DNA from: an uncultured Blautia sp.
GTDB taxonomy: Bacteria > Bacillota > Clostridia > Lachnospirales > Lachnospiraceae
Reading direction: 5' to 3'
Assembly: GCA_948436455.1 (NCBI GenBank)
Contig: CAOJIB010000014.1
Coordinates: 1 to 32,850, forward strand
Length of the DNA: 32,850 nucleotides
Part shown: positions 14,827 to 23,841 of the stretch, one piece after another
Numbering within the stretch: position 1 is the first letter of the stretch
Layout of the letters: every line of letters begins with the position of its first letter
Notes under the pieces: model-generated
What the model was told of the DNA's origin: nothing
Databases searched by the model: none
Seen by the model: only the letters and a program-made list of their open reading frames with translations
Translations under genes and position numbers: made by a program

Positions 14827-17067
14827 TTATTTCGCCGGCCGTGTCCCTTTCGTATCCCGCTTGGATAATTTCAGCCGATTTAAGGCCACGCTCTTTCCCT
14901 CGATTTCGACGGTATATTCCTTGTGCGCCTCCAAAAGATAGGCGTGCTCCAGGCTGTCTCCTTCTTCTAAACGCATGCCCCGAACGCCGACGGCGTTCTT
15001 CTTCTTCGTAGGAATTTCCTGCTTTAAAAAGCGCAGAAACCAGCCGTCTTTGCTCTGCAGGACAACGAATTCCATATTCTCGCACCGTTCGGCAAAAATC
15101 AGCCGGTCGCCTTCGCCAAGCTTCGTAGCCTCAATGGTCTTTCTAGTAGAAACCTCGAATTCGCCGCCCTCTACGATCTTGAGCATCCCGCCGGCCGTCG
15201 CAAAAAGGAATTGGCTCTGCAATACCTCGGCCATACTGCTCACACAGAGGATACGCTCCTCCTGGCTGTTGTAGTTGCTGACATTATCCAAGGGAACGCC
15301 CTTGTCCCGGAATTTTCCCTGGGGAATGTCCGCAACCTTTACCGTATGCATCTTCCCGCCTTCGGTGAACAGGCAGATTCTGTCCGTATTCATACAGGGG
15401 AACAGATATTTATATTCGCTGTGGGCTGCCTCCTGATTCCGCTCGTAGATTGCTTTATCCACAGTTTTTACATAACCGAACCGGTCCATTAAAAGCCAGA
15501 CCTCCTGGGCCTTCGGCTTTTCCTCCTCATAGACTGCTTCCGCGGCGTTTTCAATCGCCGTGCGGCGCGCTCTGGCGTATTCCCGCTTAACGCCGTCCAG
15601 CTCGCGGATGATCACCCCGGCCATAGAATCATAATTATTCAAGATATCCTCGTAGCGGGCGATATTTTCCAACGTTTTCTTATGCTCCCCTTGCAGGGCT
15701 TCGATCTCCAGGCCGATCAGCCGGTACAGACGCATTTCTAGAATCGCCGTCGCCTGACGCTCGGTAAAGCAGAGCTTTTTCGCCTGCCGTTCGCTGGTCT
15801 TTGTCTTAAAGCGGATACCCTCGGTGGCGCCGTGGATCAGGCAGTCCTTCGCCTGAGCCTGATTCTTGCTTCCCCGCAGGATTTCAATGATCAGATCAAT
15901 GACGTCGCAGGCCTTGATCAGTCCTTCCTGCACCTCCCGCTTTTCCTCCTCCCGGGCAAGAAGCGTCTGGTATTTCCGGGTGGCGATCTCAAATTGGAAA
16001 TCCACGTGGTGCTCGATCACCTGCTTTAAATTCAAGGTTTCCGGCCGGCCGTCTGCCACCGCCAGCATATTGACCCCGAAGGTATCCTCCAATCGAGTTT
16101 TTTTGTAGAGCATATTTATCAGATTTTCCACGTTAGCGTCCTTGCGCAGCTCCAGCACAATCCGGATGCCCTCTTTGGAGGACTGATTAGAAATGTCTGT
16201 AATATCGGTGGTCTTTCTCGCTTCCACCAGAGCGGCCACATCGTTTAAAAACTTGCCGATCCCTGCCCCCAGCATCGGATACGGGATCTCGGTGATCACC
16301 AGATGACGGCGGCCGCCTTTTCCCTTTTCTTCCATCACCTTGCCCCGGACGCGGATTTTCCCTACGCCTGTTTCATAGATTTTCAAAAGCTCGTCCCGAT
16401 TGACCACGATACCGCCCGTGGGGAAATCCGGCCCCTTAATGTAGCGGAGCAAGCCCTTTATACTGATCTGCGGATCCTTCATATACGCCTTTACCGCATC
16501 TACCACTTCTCCTAAATTGTGAGGCGGAATGCTGGTAGCCATGCCTACGGCAATCCCGTCCGCCCCGTTCAGCAGCAGATTGGGCACCCGCGCCGGCAAT
16601 ACCTCCGGCTCCCGTTCCGTCTCGTCGAAATTCGGCAAAAAATCAACGACGTTTTTGTCCAGATCGCCCAAGTAGACCTCTTGGGCCAGCTTCGTTAGAC
16701 GTGCCTCCGTATAACGCATGGCCGCCGCTCCGTCGCCTTCGATGGAACCGAAATTCCCGTGACCGTCCACCAGGATCTGTCCTTTTTTAAAATCCTGGGC
16801 CATCACTACCAAGGCCTCGTAAATGGAACTGTCTCCGTGAGGATGGTATTTGCCCATGGTGTCGCCCACAATACGGGCGCATTTGCGATAAGGCCTGTCG
16901 TAACGGATCCCCAGCTCATACATATCGTATAATGTCCGGCGCTGCACCGGTTTTAGTCCGTCCCGCACGTCGGGCAGCGCCCGGGCCACGATCACGCTCA
17001 TCGCATAATCAATATAAGATTTCTGCATCAGCTCCGCATAATCGGTGCGGATAATCCTATCGCTCAT
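14827..17067 (-). CDS. parC: DNA topoisomerase IV subunit A (ParC-type)
   Basis: This is the DNA breakage-reunion subunit of a type IIA topoisomerase that separates linked chromosomes. In the 746-residue product the active-site tyrosine is Tyr119 in [10 protein letters not shown], and the quinolone-pocket sequence [13 protein letters not shown] has Ser80 and Glu84, wild-type residues in ParC numbering. The C-terminal beta-pinwheel (from about [15 protein letters not shown]) lacks the GyrA box QRRGGKG, which argues for topoisomerase IV and against gyrase. AAAGGGGAGGAG precedes the ATG at 17067; only 12 nt separate it from parE. Clostridia typically have gyrBA near dnaA and a second pair like this one elsewhere. 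Confidence 0.9.
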   Translation of the reverse strand: MSDRIIRTDYAELMQKSYIDYAMSVIVARALPDVRDGLKPVQRRTLYDMYELGIRYDRPYRKCARIVGDTMGKYHPHGDSSIYEALVVMAQDFKKGQILVDGHGNFGSIEGDGAAAMRYTEARLTKLAQEVYLGDLDKNVVDFLPNFDETEREPEVLPARVPNLLLNGADGIAVGMATSIPPHNLGEVVDAVKAYMKDPQISIKGLLRYIKGPDFPTGGIVVNRDELLKIYETGVGKIRVRGKVMEEKGKGGRRHLVITEIPYPMLGAGIGKFLNDVAALVEARKTTDITDISNQSSKEGIRIVLELRKDANVENLINMLYKKTRLEDTFGVNMLAVADGRPETLNLKQVIEHHVDFQFEIATRKYQTLLAREEEKREVQEGLIKACDVIDLIIEILRGSKNQAQAKDCLIHGATEGIRFKTKTSERQAKKLCFTERQATAILEMRLYRLIGLEIEALQGEHKKTLENIARYEDILNNYDSMAGVIIRELDGVKREYARARRTAIENAAEAVYEEEKPKAQEVWLLMDRFGYVKTVDKAIYERNQEAAHSEYKYLFPCMNTDRICLFTEGGKMHTVKVADIPQGKFRDKGVPLDNVSNYNSQEERILCVSSMAEVLQSQFLFATAGGMLKIVEGGEFEVSTRKTIEATKLGEGDRLIFAERCENMEFVVLQSKDGWFLRFLKQEIPTKKKNAVGVRGMRLEEGDSLEHAYLLEAHKEYTVEIEGKSVALNRLKLSKRDTKGTRPAK

Positions 17068-17079
17068 AGCTCCTCCCCT

Positions 17080-19005
17080 TTATATATCCAGCTCGGCGTC
17101 CTGGGCATGGGCGTAGATAAACGCCTTTCTCGGCGGCACCTCCGAGCCCATCAGCACCTGCGTGACGCTGGAGGCCAGCCGGGCGTCCTCGATTTCCACC
17201 CGCTTTAATCTCCTGGTTTCCGGATCCAGCGTCGTCTCCCAGAGCTGCTCGGCGTCCATTTCCCCCAGTCCCTTATAACGCTGCAGGGTAAAGCTGCCCG
17301 CCCGGTGCTTTTTCCGGTACTTTTCCAGCGCCTTGTCGTCGTAGAGATATTCCTCCGGCCCTTTTTTGGGCATGGCCTTATAAAGGGGCGGCATCGCTAT
17401 GTAAATATGCCCTTCGTAGATCAGCTCCGGCATAAACCGGTAAAACAAAGTCAGAAGCAGCGTGGAAATATGCGCCCCGTCCACATCCGCATCCGCCATA
17501 ATAATAATCTTATCGTAACGCAGCTTTGTGATATCGAAATCATTTCCGTACCCCTCGGAAAAACCGCAGCCAAAGGAATTGATCATCGTCTTGATCTCCG
17601 CGTTGGCCAGCACCTTGTCAATCGTGGCCTTCTCCACATTGAGGATCTTACCTCGGATGGGCAGAATCGCCTGATAGCTTCGATCCCGGGCCGTCTTGGC
17701 GGAGCCTCCGGCGGAATCGCCCTCCACGATGAAGATCTCGCAGCGGGAAGGATCCCGCAGCTCGCAATTCGCCAGCTTCCCATTGGAATCGAAGGAAAAT
17801 TTCTGCTTGGAGAGCAAGTTCGTCCTGGCCCGCTCTTCCGTCTTTCGGATCTTCGACGCCCGCTCGGCGCAGGAGAGAACCGTTTTTAAAGTTTCCAGAT
17901 TCCGGTCAAAATACAAGACCAGCTGTTCGCCGGCCACCTTGCCGGTAACCCGCAGCGCGTCCTGATTATCCAGCTTCGTTTTTGTCTGGCCTTCAAATCG
18001 GGGCGCCGGATGCTTCAAAGAAATCACTGCCGTCATACCGTTGCGGATATCCGCGCCGGTAAAATTCGGCTCTTTTTCTTTTAGAATCCCCAGTTGGCGG
18101 GCATAGGTATTCATCACGCCGGTAAAGGTGGTCTTAAAGCCGGTGAGATGGGCACCGCCCTCGGCATTGTAGATATTATTGCAAAAGCCCAGCACATTTT
18201 CATGAAATTCATCGGTAAACTGGAACGCCGCTTCCACGGTAATCCCTTCCGCTTCCCCTTTAAAATACACCGGGTCGTGAAGCACTTGGGCGTTTGCATT
18301 CAGATCCCGGATATAGCCGATGATCCCATCCGGCTCCTGATAGTCCAGAATTTCCGGCTCGGCGCCCCGCAGATCTTCGAAATGGATCAGCAATTGGGGA
18401 TTCAAATACGCCGTTTCATGCAGACGGCTCTTCACCTCCGTAGCGGAAAAACGGGTTTTTTCAAAGATTTCCCCGTCCGGCAGAAAATTAATACAGGTAC
18501 CCGTCTTTCTCGTCTTTTTTAGCCTAGGCAAAAGGCCGCTCTCCAGCTTTACCACAGGAACGCCCCGCTCGTAACGATCGTGATGCACATACCCGTCCCG
18601 GCTGACCTGGATATCCAGATATTCAGATAGCGCGTTCACCACGGAGGAACCGACGCCGTGCAGGCCGCCGCTGGTCTTATAGACGCCTTCGTCGAATTTG
18701 CCCCCGGCGTGCAGCGTGGTGAATACCAGCCGCTCCGCCGCCATCCCCTTTTCATGCATATCCACCGGGATCCCCCGGCCGTCGTCGGCCACCGTGCAGG
18801 AGCCATCGCGCTCCAGCACCACCGAAATCCGGCTGCAAAAGCCGGCCAGATGCTCGTCCACCGCATTGTCTACGATCTCATAAATCAAGTGGTTCAGCCC
18901 CTTGCGGGACACGCTGCCTATGTACATGCCCGGACGCTTTCGTACCGCTTCCAACCCTTCCAGCACTGAGATGCTTTCCGCCGTATAATTCGTATTCTTT
19001 CCCAT
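17080..19005 (-). CDS. parE: DNA topoisomerase IV subunit B (ParE-type)
   Basis: This is the ATPase/TOPRIM subunit that partners ParC. The 641-residue product has the GHKL ATPase features: RKRPGMYIG, Glu43 and Asn47 in EIVDNAVDE, DDGRGIP (75-80 region), GGLHGVG (114-120 region), and the QTKTKL loop near residue 340. The TOPRIM domain has EGDSAGG (428-434) and DADVDGAH starting at 505, and QRYKGLGEM marks the C-terminal part. Length and pairing with a GyrA-box-less A subunit favour ParE over GyrB, although sequence alone separates them poorly. GAGG precedes the ATG at 19005. It lies 14 nt after the HAD gene and 12 nt before parC, so the three form one operon. Confidence 0.9.
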   Translation of the reverse strand: MGKNTNYTAESISVLEGLEAVRKRPGMYIGSVSRKGLNHLIYEIVDNAVDEHLAGFCSRISVVLERDGSCTVADDGRGIPVDMHEKGMAAERLVFTTLHAGGKFDEGVYKTSGGLHGVGSSVVNALSEYLDIQVSRDGYVHHDRYERGVPVVKLESGLLPRLKKTRKTGTCINFLPDGEIFEKTRFSATEVKSRLHETAYLNPQLLIHFEDLRGAEPEILDYQEPDGIIGYIRDLNANAQVLHDPVYFKGEAEGITVEAAFQFTDEFHENVLGFCNNIYNAEGGAHLTGFKTTFTGVMNTYARQLGILKEKEPNFTGADIRNGMTAVISLKHPAPRFEGQTKTKLDNQDALRVTGKVAGEQLVLYFDRNLETLKTVLSCAERASKIRKTEERARTNLLSKQKFSFDSNGKLANCELRDPSRCEIFIVEGDSAGGSAKTARDRSYQAILPIRGKILNVEKATIDKVLANAEIKTMINSFGCGFSEGYGNDFDITKLRYDKIIIMADADVDGAHISTLLLTLFYRFMPELIYEGHIYIAMPPLYKAMPKKGPEEYLYDDKALEKYRKKHRAGSFTLQRYKGLGEMDAEQLWETTLDPETRRLKRVEIEDARLASSVTQVLMGSEVPPRKAFIYAHAQDAELDI

Positions 19006-19019
19006 GCTATTTCCTCACT

Positions 19020-19841
19020 TTACAGCCCCAGACATTCTTCCAGCGCCTTCGCCAGACCATCCTCGTCGTTCGACGTGCTTACATAGTCCGCCGCCGCCTT
19101 TACCCGGTCGCCGGCATTTCCCATAGCCACGGAAACTCCCGCCCAGGAAAGCATTTCATAGTCGTTGTCGCTGTCCCCTACGGCCAACAGCTCTTCTCTG
19201 GAAAATCCCAGCGCCTCCGCCGCTTTTTGCAGGCCCTTGGCTTTGCTCCAGTCCTGATAGACCACTTCGATATTTTTGGGGAAGGAAGCGGCCACAGAAA
19301 TATCCGAAATCTGCCCCAACTGATGCATTAGCCGTTCCTTTTCCTCCAACGTCCGGCACATGATATGAAACTTACAGATTTCTTCGTCCAACAGGACGTC
19401 CAGATCTTCTACCACCTGATTGGTACACAAAAGCTGATCGCAGTAAGAAGCGGGCACGCCACTCTCGTACAGATAATGCATCCGCGCCCGGTCCACGTAG
19501 GCGTCCATTCCTATATAAAGCTCCACAAAACAGGTATACTCCCCCGCCAGCTCGTAAACCCTGCGAGCGATCTGGCGCGGCATCGGATGTGAAAAGAGCA
19601 GCCGGCCCGCCCGAGCGTCCGTCACCGTCGTCCCATTGGCATTGACAAAATACGCCAACCCCTGATAGGCCTCTAGTACCTTCGCCGTATTGCGATAACT
19701 CCTCCCGGTGGTGGGAATCACGCAATAGCCGTTGTCTACGACCTTTTGCACCGTTTGCAGCGTCCTTTGGGAAATACGGCTTTGACCATCCAGCCACGTC
19801 CCGTCCAGATCAATGGCGACCGCCTTTATCTTCCTGTTCAT
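19020..19841 (-). CDS. Cof-type HAD-superfamily phosphatase
   Basis: Cof-type HAD enzymes dephosphorylate small sugar phosphates, nucleotides or flavin; the substrate here is unknown. The 273-residue product has HAD motif I DLDGTW (Asp11 nucleophile, Asp13 acid/base), motif II IPTTGR (42-47), motif III lysine in DWSKAKG (about 198-203), and motif IV GDSDND (222-227), with a type IIB cap between motifs II and III. The frame is open to 19895, but GGGAGG lies before the ATG at 19841 and the product then starts MNRKIKAVAIDLDG. It is the first gene of the HAD-parE-parC operon, beginning just beyond the tRNA-Glu terminator. Confidence 0.92.
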   Translation of the reverse strand: MNRKIKAVAIDLDGTWLDGQSRISQRTLQTVQKVVDNGYCVIPTTGRSYRNTAKVLEAYQGLAYFVNANGTTVTDARAGRLLFSHPMPRQIARRVYELAGEYTCFVELYIGMDAYVDRARMHYLYESGVPASYCDQLLCTNQVVEDLDVLLDEEICKFHIMCRTLEEKERLMHQLGQISDISVAASFPKNIEVVYQDWSKAKGLQKAAEALGFSREELLAVGDSDNDYEMLSWAGVSVAMGNAGDRVKAAADYVSTSNDEDGLAKALEECLGL

Positions 19842-19863
19842 AAATACCTCCCGTTTTTTGTTC

Positions 19864-19895
19864 AATTCTATTATCATCACGGAAAGAAATGCCAA
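19864..19895 (-). promoter_or_regulatory. Candidate promoter of the HAD-parE-parC operon
   Basis: On the minus strand TTGGCA (19895-19890) is followed by TAATAG at 16 bp or TAGAAT at 19 bp (TGATGATAATAGAAT). Neither spacing with hexamer is ideal, so this is tentative, but position between the tRNA terminator and the HAD start is right. Confidence 0.4.
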
Positions 19896-19910
19896 AGCCT
19901 CCGCGAAAGC

Positions 19911-19940
19911 GAAAAAAAAGAGTGTAGAACTTGTCTACAC
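19911..19940 (-). terminator. Terminator of the tRNA-Glu gene
   Basis: On the minus strand GTGTAGA-caagt-TCTACAC is followed by TCTTTTTTTT. It begins 8 nt after the mature tRNA 3' end. Confidence 0.88.
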
Positions 19941-19947
19941 CCTACAA

Positions 19948-20019
19948 CAGCCAGTAGGGGAGTCGAACCCCTGATTCCGCCGTGAGAGGGCGGCGTCTTG
20001 ACCACTTGACCAACTGGCC
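19948..20019 (-). tRNA. tRNA-Glu (anticodon CUC)
   Basis: The 72-nt sequence folds as a cloverleaf: acceptor GGCCAGT/ACTGGCT with a G-U first pair, anticodon stem CCGCC/GGCGG enclosing CTCTCAC with anticodon CTC, and T arm AGGGG-TTCGACT-CCCCT. The discriminator base is G, as expected for tRNA-Glu. CCA is not encoded. It stands alone with its own promoter and terminator and reads GAG codons. Confidence 0.93.
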
Positions 20020-20063
20020 TTAGTATATGGCTTTCTCCGTGTCTTCTTAAACAGTACTTGGAT

Positions 20064-20092
20064 ATCATATACTATTTTCCCGGATTTTGCAA
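20064..20092 (-). promoter_or_regulatory. Promoter of the tRNA-Glu gene
   Basis: On the minus strand TTGCAA (20092-20087), a 17-bp spacer and TATGAT (20069-20064). It lies about 45 nt upstream of the mature tRNA 5' end. Confidence 0.7.
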
Positions 20093-20236
20093 GTACTTTT
20101 TTTAAATTTTTATAATTTCTCAGGATTTTTTGCCGCATCCTTGTTATAAAACGCCCGCACCAAAGCTTTCCTTTCCATAAAAGGCAAGAGACGATCCCGA
20201 CGGCCAATGCGCCAAGATCGCCTCATTATCTTCAAA

Positions 20237-21442
20237 TCAGGAGTCTTCTCCTAGCAGAATGTCCGAATAATCCAATAAGGTCACTCCCGTCATTTCATCC
20301 TGAATCACTTCCGGTTCTTCTCCCGCTTCCCGGGATTTCTGCAAAAGCTGCTGAGCAGTGTACAGAGGAATCGCAATTTTTTTGATTTCCTTCGGCGGCA
20401 CGGGTTGGGGCTCTTCTTCCACTTCCGCTTTCTCAATTTCTTCGTCCTCGATCAATTCCGGCGTCTCCGGCTTCGCCGTTTCCTCCAAAACAGGTTCTTC
20501 CAAAGCCAGGGGTTCTTCTTCTGCCGGCTCTTCTAAGGATGGCTCCGCTACGGCTTCCTGGGGCGCTTCGCCCTCCGCCTTCACGCTCTCGGCCGTCTTC
20601 TCAGACAGAGGCGGCATGACAATCGTATCCTGGGACACTTTGGGCGCTTCGCTCTCTTCAGCGGCGGTCTCTTCTGCAACAGGCGCCGGCGTTTCCTCCG
20701 CTAAGTCGACAGGCTCCTCCGCTTCCAGAGAAGGTATCTCTTCCAAAGGAAGCTCTTCTTCCACGTCGTCGATAAAGCCGCCGGAACGGATCAATTGCTT
20801 CCGGGCCTTTCTGCGAGCTTTTTCCTCGGCGCGGATCCGCTTATCTTCTTCTTTTAAGCGGCGGACGCGCTCCTTCTCTTCCATTTTCAGCTCTTTTTTC
20901 GTCTTTACATGATCCGGATCAGGCACGGCGACGAGCTCTTCGAGCGGACTTTCGTCTTCGTTTTTTTTTGGCTCCTTCTTCCAAAGCTCGGCAAGGATGT
21001 ATAAAATGATCAGAAAAATAACCGCCAGCACGATAATGATCAGGCCTTCCACCCTTTGCACCGCCACTAAAAGAAAGCCCAGCGCCGGCACGGTAAAGAA
21101 CGTCTTGGGAATGGAATCCTTTAAAGCGATGGACTTCTCCTCCGCCGCCGAATCTCCCACGGTTTTTACTTTACAAATATTCTCTTCCGTATCAATTTCG
21201 GTAATCTGATAGAGATACACGCCCTGGCTGTCCTTGATGATGACGGAATCACCCACCGAAGCCTGGCCGCCGTCCACCTCTCTGGCATAGGTTACAGAAC
21301 CGAAAGCCAGATTGGACTTCGTACCCGGCTTGTCTATGACCGTCGTACTGATCCCGGCAAAGGGCGGCACCACCAGAGCCAGCACGCATAAAATCGTACA
21401 GATCACCGCAAAATGCACGATAAATTTTAAGAACTTAGACAT
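20237..21442 (-). CDS. Membrane protein with signal-peptidase-like fold lacking the catalytic Ser, and a long acidic tail
   Basis: I do not recognise a named family with certainty. The 401-residue product has a membrane segment at about 7-29, an outside domain of about 100 residues, a second membrane segment at about 131-152, and a long cytosolic part. The outside domain (VGDSVIIKDSQGVYLYQI, KTVGD, then FFTVPALGFLL) resembles the beta-fold and exit helix of SipW/ER-type signal peptidases, but where the catalytic Ser-Met would be the sequence reads FGSVTYAREV, so it is probably inactive. The cytosolic part has a charged coiled coil (about 180-215), a Glu/Pro/Ala-rich acidic region (226-345), and a short conserved-looking end. 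AAGGAGAAG precedes the ATG. It is monocistronic behind its own promoter; an envelope role is only a guess. Confidence 0.7.
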   Translation of the reverse strand: MSKFLKFIVHFAVICTILCVLALVVPPFAGISTTVIDKPGTKSNLAFGSVTYAREVDGGQASVGDSVIIKDSQGVYLYQITEIDTEENICKVKTVGDSAAEEKSIALKDSIPKTFFTVPALGFLLVAVQRVEGLIIIVLAVIFLIILYILAELWKKEPKKNEDESPLEELVAVPDPDHVKTKKELKMEEKERVRRLKEEDKRIRAEEKARRKARKQLIRSGGFIDDVEEELPLEEIPSLEAEEPVDLAEETPAPVAEETAAEESEAPKVSQDTIVMPPLSEKTAESVKAEGEAPQEAVAEPSLEEPAEEEPLALEEPVLEETAKPETPELIEDEEIEKAEVEEEPQPVPPKEIKKIAIPLYTAQQLLQKSREAGEEPEVIQDEMTGVTLLDYSDILLGEDS

Positions 21443-21587
21443 CTTTTCTTCTCCTTGTCAGATTCGTTTCCTGCACCGCCGATCTTAGACCGCCGGTTCT
21501 ATATACGTATACTATTCCTGATTTCCTCTCGAAATATCCCGCATGGCCTGCGGTATTTATCCATGATTTTTCATCGCCATACGGTAT

Positions 21588-21616
21588 ATTTTACCATTTT
21601 TTGTCCGTTCTGTACA
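21588..21616 (-). promoter_or_regulatory. Promoter of the signal-peptidase-like membrane protein gene
   Basis: On the minus strand TGTACA (21616-21611), a 17-bp spacer and TGGTAAAAT, an extended -10 (TAAAAT at 21593-21588). The leader would be about 140 nt long and holds a small CCGCA/TGCGG hairpin; I see nothing else in it. Confidence 0.65.
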
Positions 21617-21679
21617 CTCTAAATTCACTGTCTTAGCAAAATATCTTCCGGCCACAGCGGCAGTTTTTTCGTAAAAGTA

Positions 21680-21709
21680 CAGGGCAATACGATTACTCAT
21701 ATTACCCTG
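21680..21709 (-). terminator. Likely terminator of the tcdA-murB-rapZ-whiA-crh operon
   Basis: On the minus strand CAGGGTAATA and TATTGCCCTG form a 10-bp stem with one wobble pair and a 10-nt loop, 10 nt after the crh stop. The U-tract is weak (TACTTTTAC). Confidence 0.6.
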
Positions 21710-21719
21710 CTATCTATCT

Positions 21720-21974
21720 TTACTGTTGATTCAGATATTTTTCGATACTTGCCATAGCCTCTTCTTCGTCTTCTCCCTTTGCGGAGAGAATGATCTGCTC
21801 CCCCATATCCAGCCCCAGAGTCATCATACCCATAATGCTCTTCGCATTTACTTTTTTCACGCCTGATTCCACATAAATCTCGCTCTCGAACTGGCTCGCC
21901 ACCTGTACCAGCTGGGCTACCGGACGGGCCTCCAAACCCGTAGATAACTGAATGGTGATTGGTTTCTTAATCAT
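21720..21974 (-). CDS. crh: Crh-like HPr paralogue (no His15, Ser46 kept)
   Basis: This 84-residue protein has the HPr fold but carries Glu15 (TGLEARPV) where HPr has the phosphoryl-accepting His15, so it cannot work in sugar phosphotransfer. The regulatory Ser46 (NAKSIMGMM) and its surroundings are intact, so HPr kinase could phosphorylate it. In B. subtilis, Crh has Gln15, is the partner of CcpA, and is encoded in the same rapZ/yvcJ-whiA neighbourhood, which supports the assignment. The ATG overlaps the whiA stop (ATGA, 4 nt) and AGGAGG lies inside the end of whiA. It is the last gene of the operon. An acidic residue at position 15 is notable as a possible mimic of the phosphorylated state. 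Confidence 0.88.
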   Translation of the reverse strand: MIKKPITIQLSTGLEARPVAQLVQVASQFESEIYVESGVKKVNAKSIMGMMTLGLDMGEQIILSAKGEDEEEAMASIEKYLNQQ

Positions 21975-22915
21975 AATAAGCTCCTCCTTGATTCCCGCAA
22001 TTCCTCCGCTAAGACGCCCAATTTTCTCAGCCGATGATTCACACCGGACTTTCCGACCTTCTGGGTAAGCATTTCGCCCAATTCCTGCAAAGTAGCCTCG
22101 GGATATTTCAACCGAAGCCGTGCGGTTTCCTCCAATTCCTGACTCAGCCCGCCGAATCCTACCGTACTCTCAATATAACGTATATCCTCGATCTGTTTCA
22201 CCGCCGCGCTGACTGTTTTGTTCAGATTGGCTGTTTCACAGTTTACCTTTCGGTTTACCTGATTGCGCATTTCTTTCAGGATGCGGATATTTTCCAGATT
22301 CATCAGCGCTACGTTGGCTCCCATCAGAGCCAGCGCGTCCACGATCTGTTCTCCTTCTTTTAGATATACCACATAAGACCTTTTTCGCATAACAATCTTT
22401 CCATCTAACGAAAATCCCCGGATAATCTGCTGCAATTGTTCCGCCTTTTGTTCACTGGAACAGACAATTTCCAGATGATATCCCTTTTGAGGATCACTGA
22501 TGGAACCGGCAGCTAAAAACGCCCCCCGCAAAAAAGCCCGCCTACAGCAATCTCTTTGCACCACCACAGCGTTCGTCAAAAAAAGCTGTCCATTTCTGGC
22601 CGACATTTTTGCCGTTTCTAGTATCTGCGTTACATATTTCGGGTTCTCTATCGCAATGGAATATACATTTCCGCGCTTCAGATTCGACTTGCGCACAGCA
22701 ACTTCTGTGCTTATATTAAATGTTTTTTTTAATAAAGTAAAGCACTTTCTCGAAACGGTTTCATTTTCCGTCCTTATATACAGGAAACCTCCATCTTCTA
22801 CCGGTAAAATTCGTCCATTTGCACTCAAAATCGCCGCCAGCTCCGCAATCTTGCAGTGCCTGGCAGCTTCTGTCTGTTTTGAAAGTTCTTCTTTTACCTT
22901 GGATGAAAAAGACAT
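21971..22915 (-). CDS. whiA: Sporulation/cell division regulator-like protein WhiA
   Basis: WhiA is a DNA-binding protein with a homing-endonuclease-like (LAGLIDADG) N-terminal fold and a C-terminal helix-turn-helix; it affects cell division and chromosome segregation in Gram-positive bacteria. The 314-residue product starts MSFSSKVKEELSKQ as expected, contains FLRGAFLAAGSISDP of the LAGLIDADG part (about 128-142), and ends with the helix-turn-helix region (TLQELGEMLTQKVGKSGVNH). GGTGGGAGAGAG precedes the ATG at 22915. It lies 11 nt after rapZ and overlaps crh. In many Firmicutes a yvcK-type gene sits between rapZ and whiA; it is absent here. Confidence 0.95.
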   Translation of the reverse strand: MSFSSKVKEELSKQTEAARHCKIAELAAILSANGRILPVEDGGFLYIRTENETVSRKCFTLLKKTFNISTEVAVRKSNLKRGNVYSIAIENPKYVTQILETAKMSARNGQLFLTNAVVVQRDCCRRAFLRGAFLAAGSISDPQKGYHLEIVCSSEQKAEQLQQIIRGFSLDGKIVMRKRSYVVYLKEGEQIVDALALMGANVALMNLENIRILKEMRNQVNRKVNCETANLNKTVSAAVKQIEDIRYIESTVGFGGLSQELEETARLRLKYPEATLQELGEMLTQKVGKSGVNHRLRKLGVLAEELRESRRSLL

Positions 22916-22926
22916 CTCTCTCCCAC

Positions 22927-23811
22927 CTATCCGTTCTTCCTGCGAAGGGCGTCCTTCTCTATATCTCTGTGTTCCAGCCGCAGGCCGTATCCAGGATGCG
23001 CCGCCAGCCTGCCATAAAGCTCCCGCGCCAGCGTCACGGAACGATGCTTACCGCCGGTGCAGCCGATGCCGATCACCAGGCTCGTCTTCCCCTCCTGCAT
23101 ATACTTGGGAATCAAAAAGGAAACCAGATCTTCCAGCTTATTGGCAAATTCCCTGGAAGCGTCACAGGCCATCACATACTCAAAAACCTTTTCGTCCTCT
23201 CCTGTCAGCGGACGCAGCTCGTCAACGTAATAGGGATTGGGCAAAAAACGCACGTCAAACACCAGATCGGAATCGCTTGGAATCCCGTATTTAAAGCCAA
23301 AAGATAAGACAGAAATGACCAGATTGCCAAATTTCTGATCATCTACAAAAATCTTGCGCATCTCCTCCCGCAGCTCCCGAGTAAGAAGATTACTGGTGTC
23401 GATCAGATAATCCGCCCGCTGCCGTAAAAGCCGCAATCGGTTCCTTTCCTGGTGGATCCCCACGTCCACCCGGCCTGCCGCCGCCAGCGGATGGCTCCTG
23501 CGCGTCTCCTTATACCGTTTGATCAATACGGCGTCTCTGGCGTCCAGAAAGAGAATCTCATAGAGGCATCCTTGCTTTTTCAGATTGTCCAGCACCTGCT
23601 CCAGATCATCCAGCGCCTGGCCACTGCGGACATCCACGCCAAGCGCAACATTTTGAAACTCCTCCTGCTGCGTTTCCAGGATCAGGGAAGTAAACTTCTC
23701 GATAAGAGGAACGGGCAGATTATCCACACAGTAATAATGGGCGTCCTCCAGCACCTTCAACGCCGTACTTTTTCCCGCGCCGGATACGCCTGTCACGATT
23801 ACAAAACGCAT
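22927..23811 (-). CDS. rapZ: RapZ/YvcJ-family nucleotide-binding protein
   Basis: The 294-residue protein has an N-terminal P-loop GVSGAGKS (8-15), the motif LDARDAVLIKRYKETRRSHPL of the family, and a C-terminal domain with GIGCTGGKHRSVTLA near residue 248. In E. coli RapZ is an RNA adaptor that controls glucosamine-6-phosphate synthase; in Firmicutes YvcJ hydrolyses nucleotides and its role is less clear. CAGGAGGAGCT precedes the ATG at 23811. It lies 30 nt after murB and 11 nt before whiA. The link to murB (cell-wall precursor synthesis) in one operon fits a role around amino sugar metabolism, but that is inference. Confidence 0.94.
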   Translation of the reverse strand: MRFVIVTGVSGAGKSTALKVLEDAHYYCVDNLPVPLIEKFTSLILETQQEEFQNVALGVDVRSGQALDDLEQVLDNLKKQGCLYEILFLDARDAVLIKRYKETRRSHPLAAAGRVDVGIHQERNRLRLLRQRADYLIDTSNLLTRELREEMRKIFVDDQKFGNLVISVLSFGFKYGIPSDSDLVFDVRFLPNPYYVDELRPLTGEDEKVFEYVMACDASREFANKLEDLVSFLIPKYMQEGKTSLVIGIGCTGGKHRSVTLARELYGRLAAHPGYGLRLEHRDIEKDALRRKNG

Positions 23812-23841
23812 AGCTCCTCCTGTCGTATGAAAAAACGCCCC

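Noticed and set aside
14827-19005. Assignment of the topoisomerase pair as gyrase
   Set aside because: The A subunit lacks the GyrA box QRRGGKG and follows ParC residue numbering at the quinolone pocket, so topoisomerase IV is preferred.
19935-20207. A 90-codon frame overlapping the tRNA-Glu
   Set aside because: It covers the tRNA gene and its promoter and has no ribosome binding site or recognisable domain.
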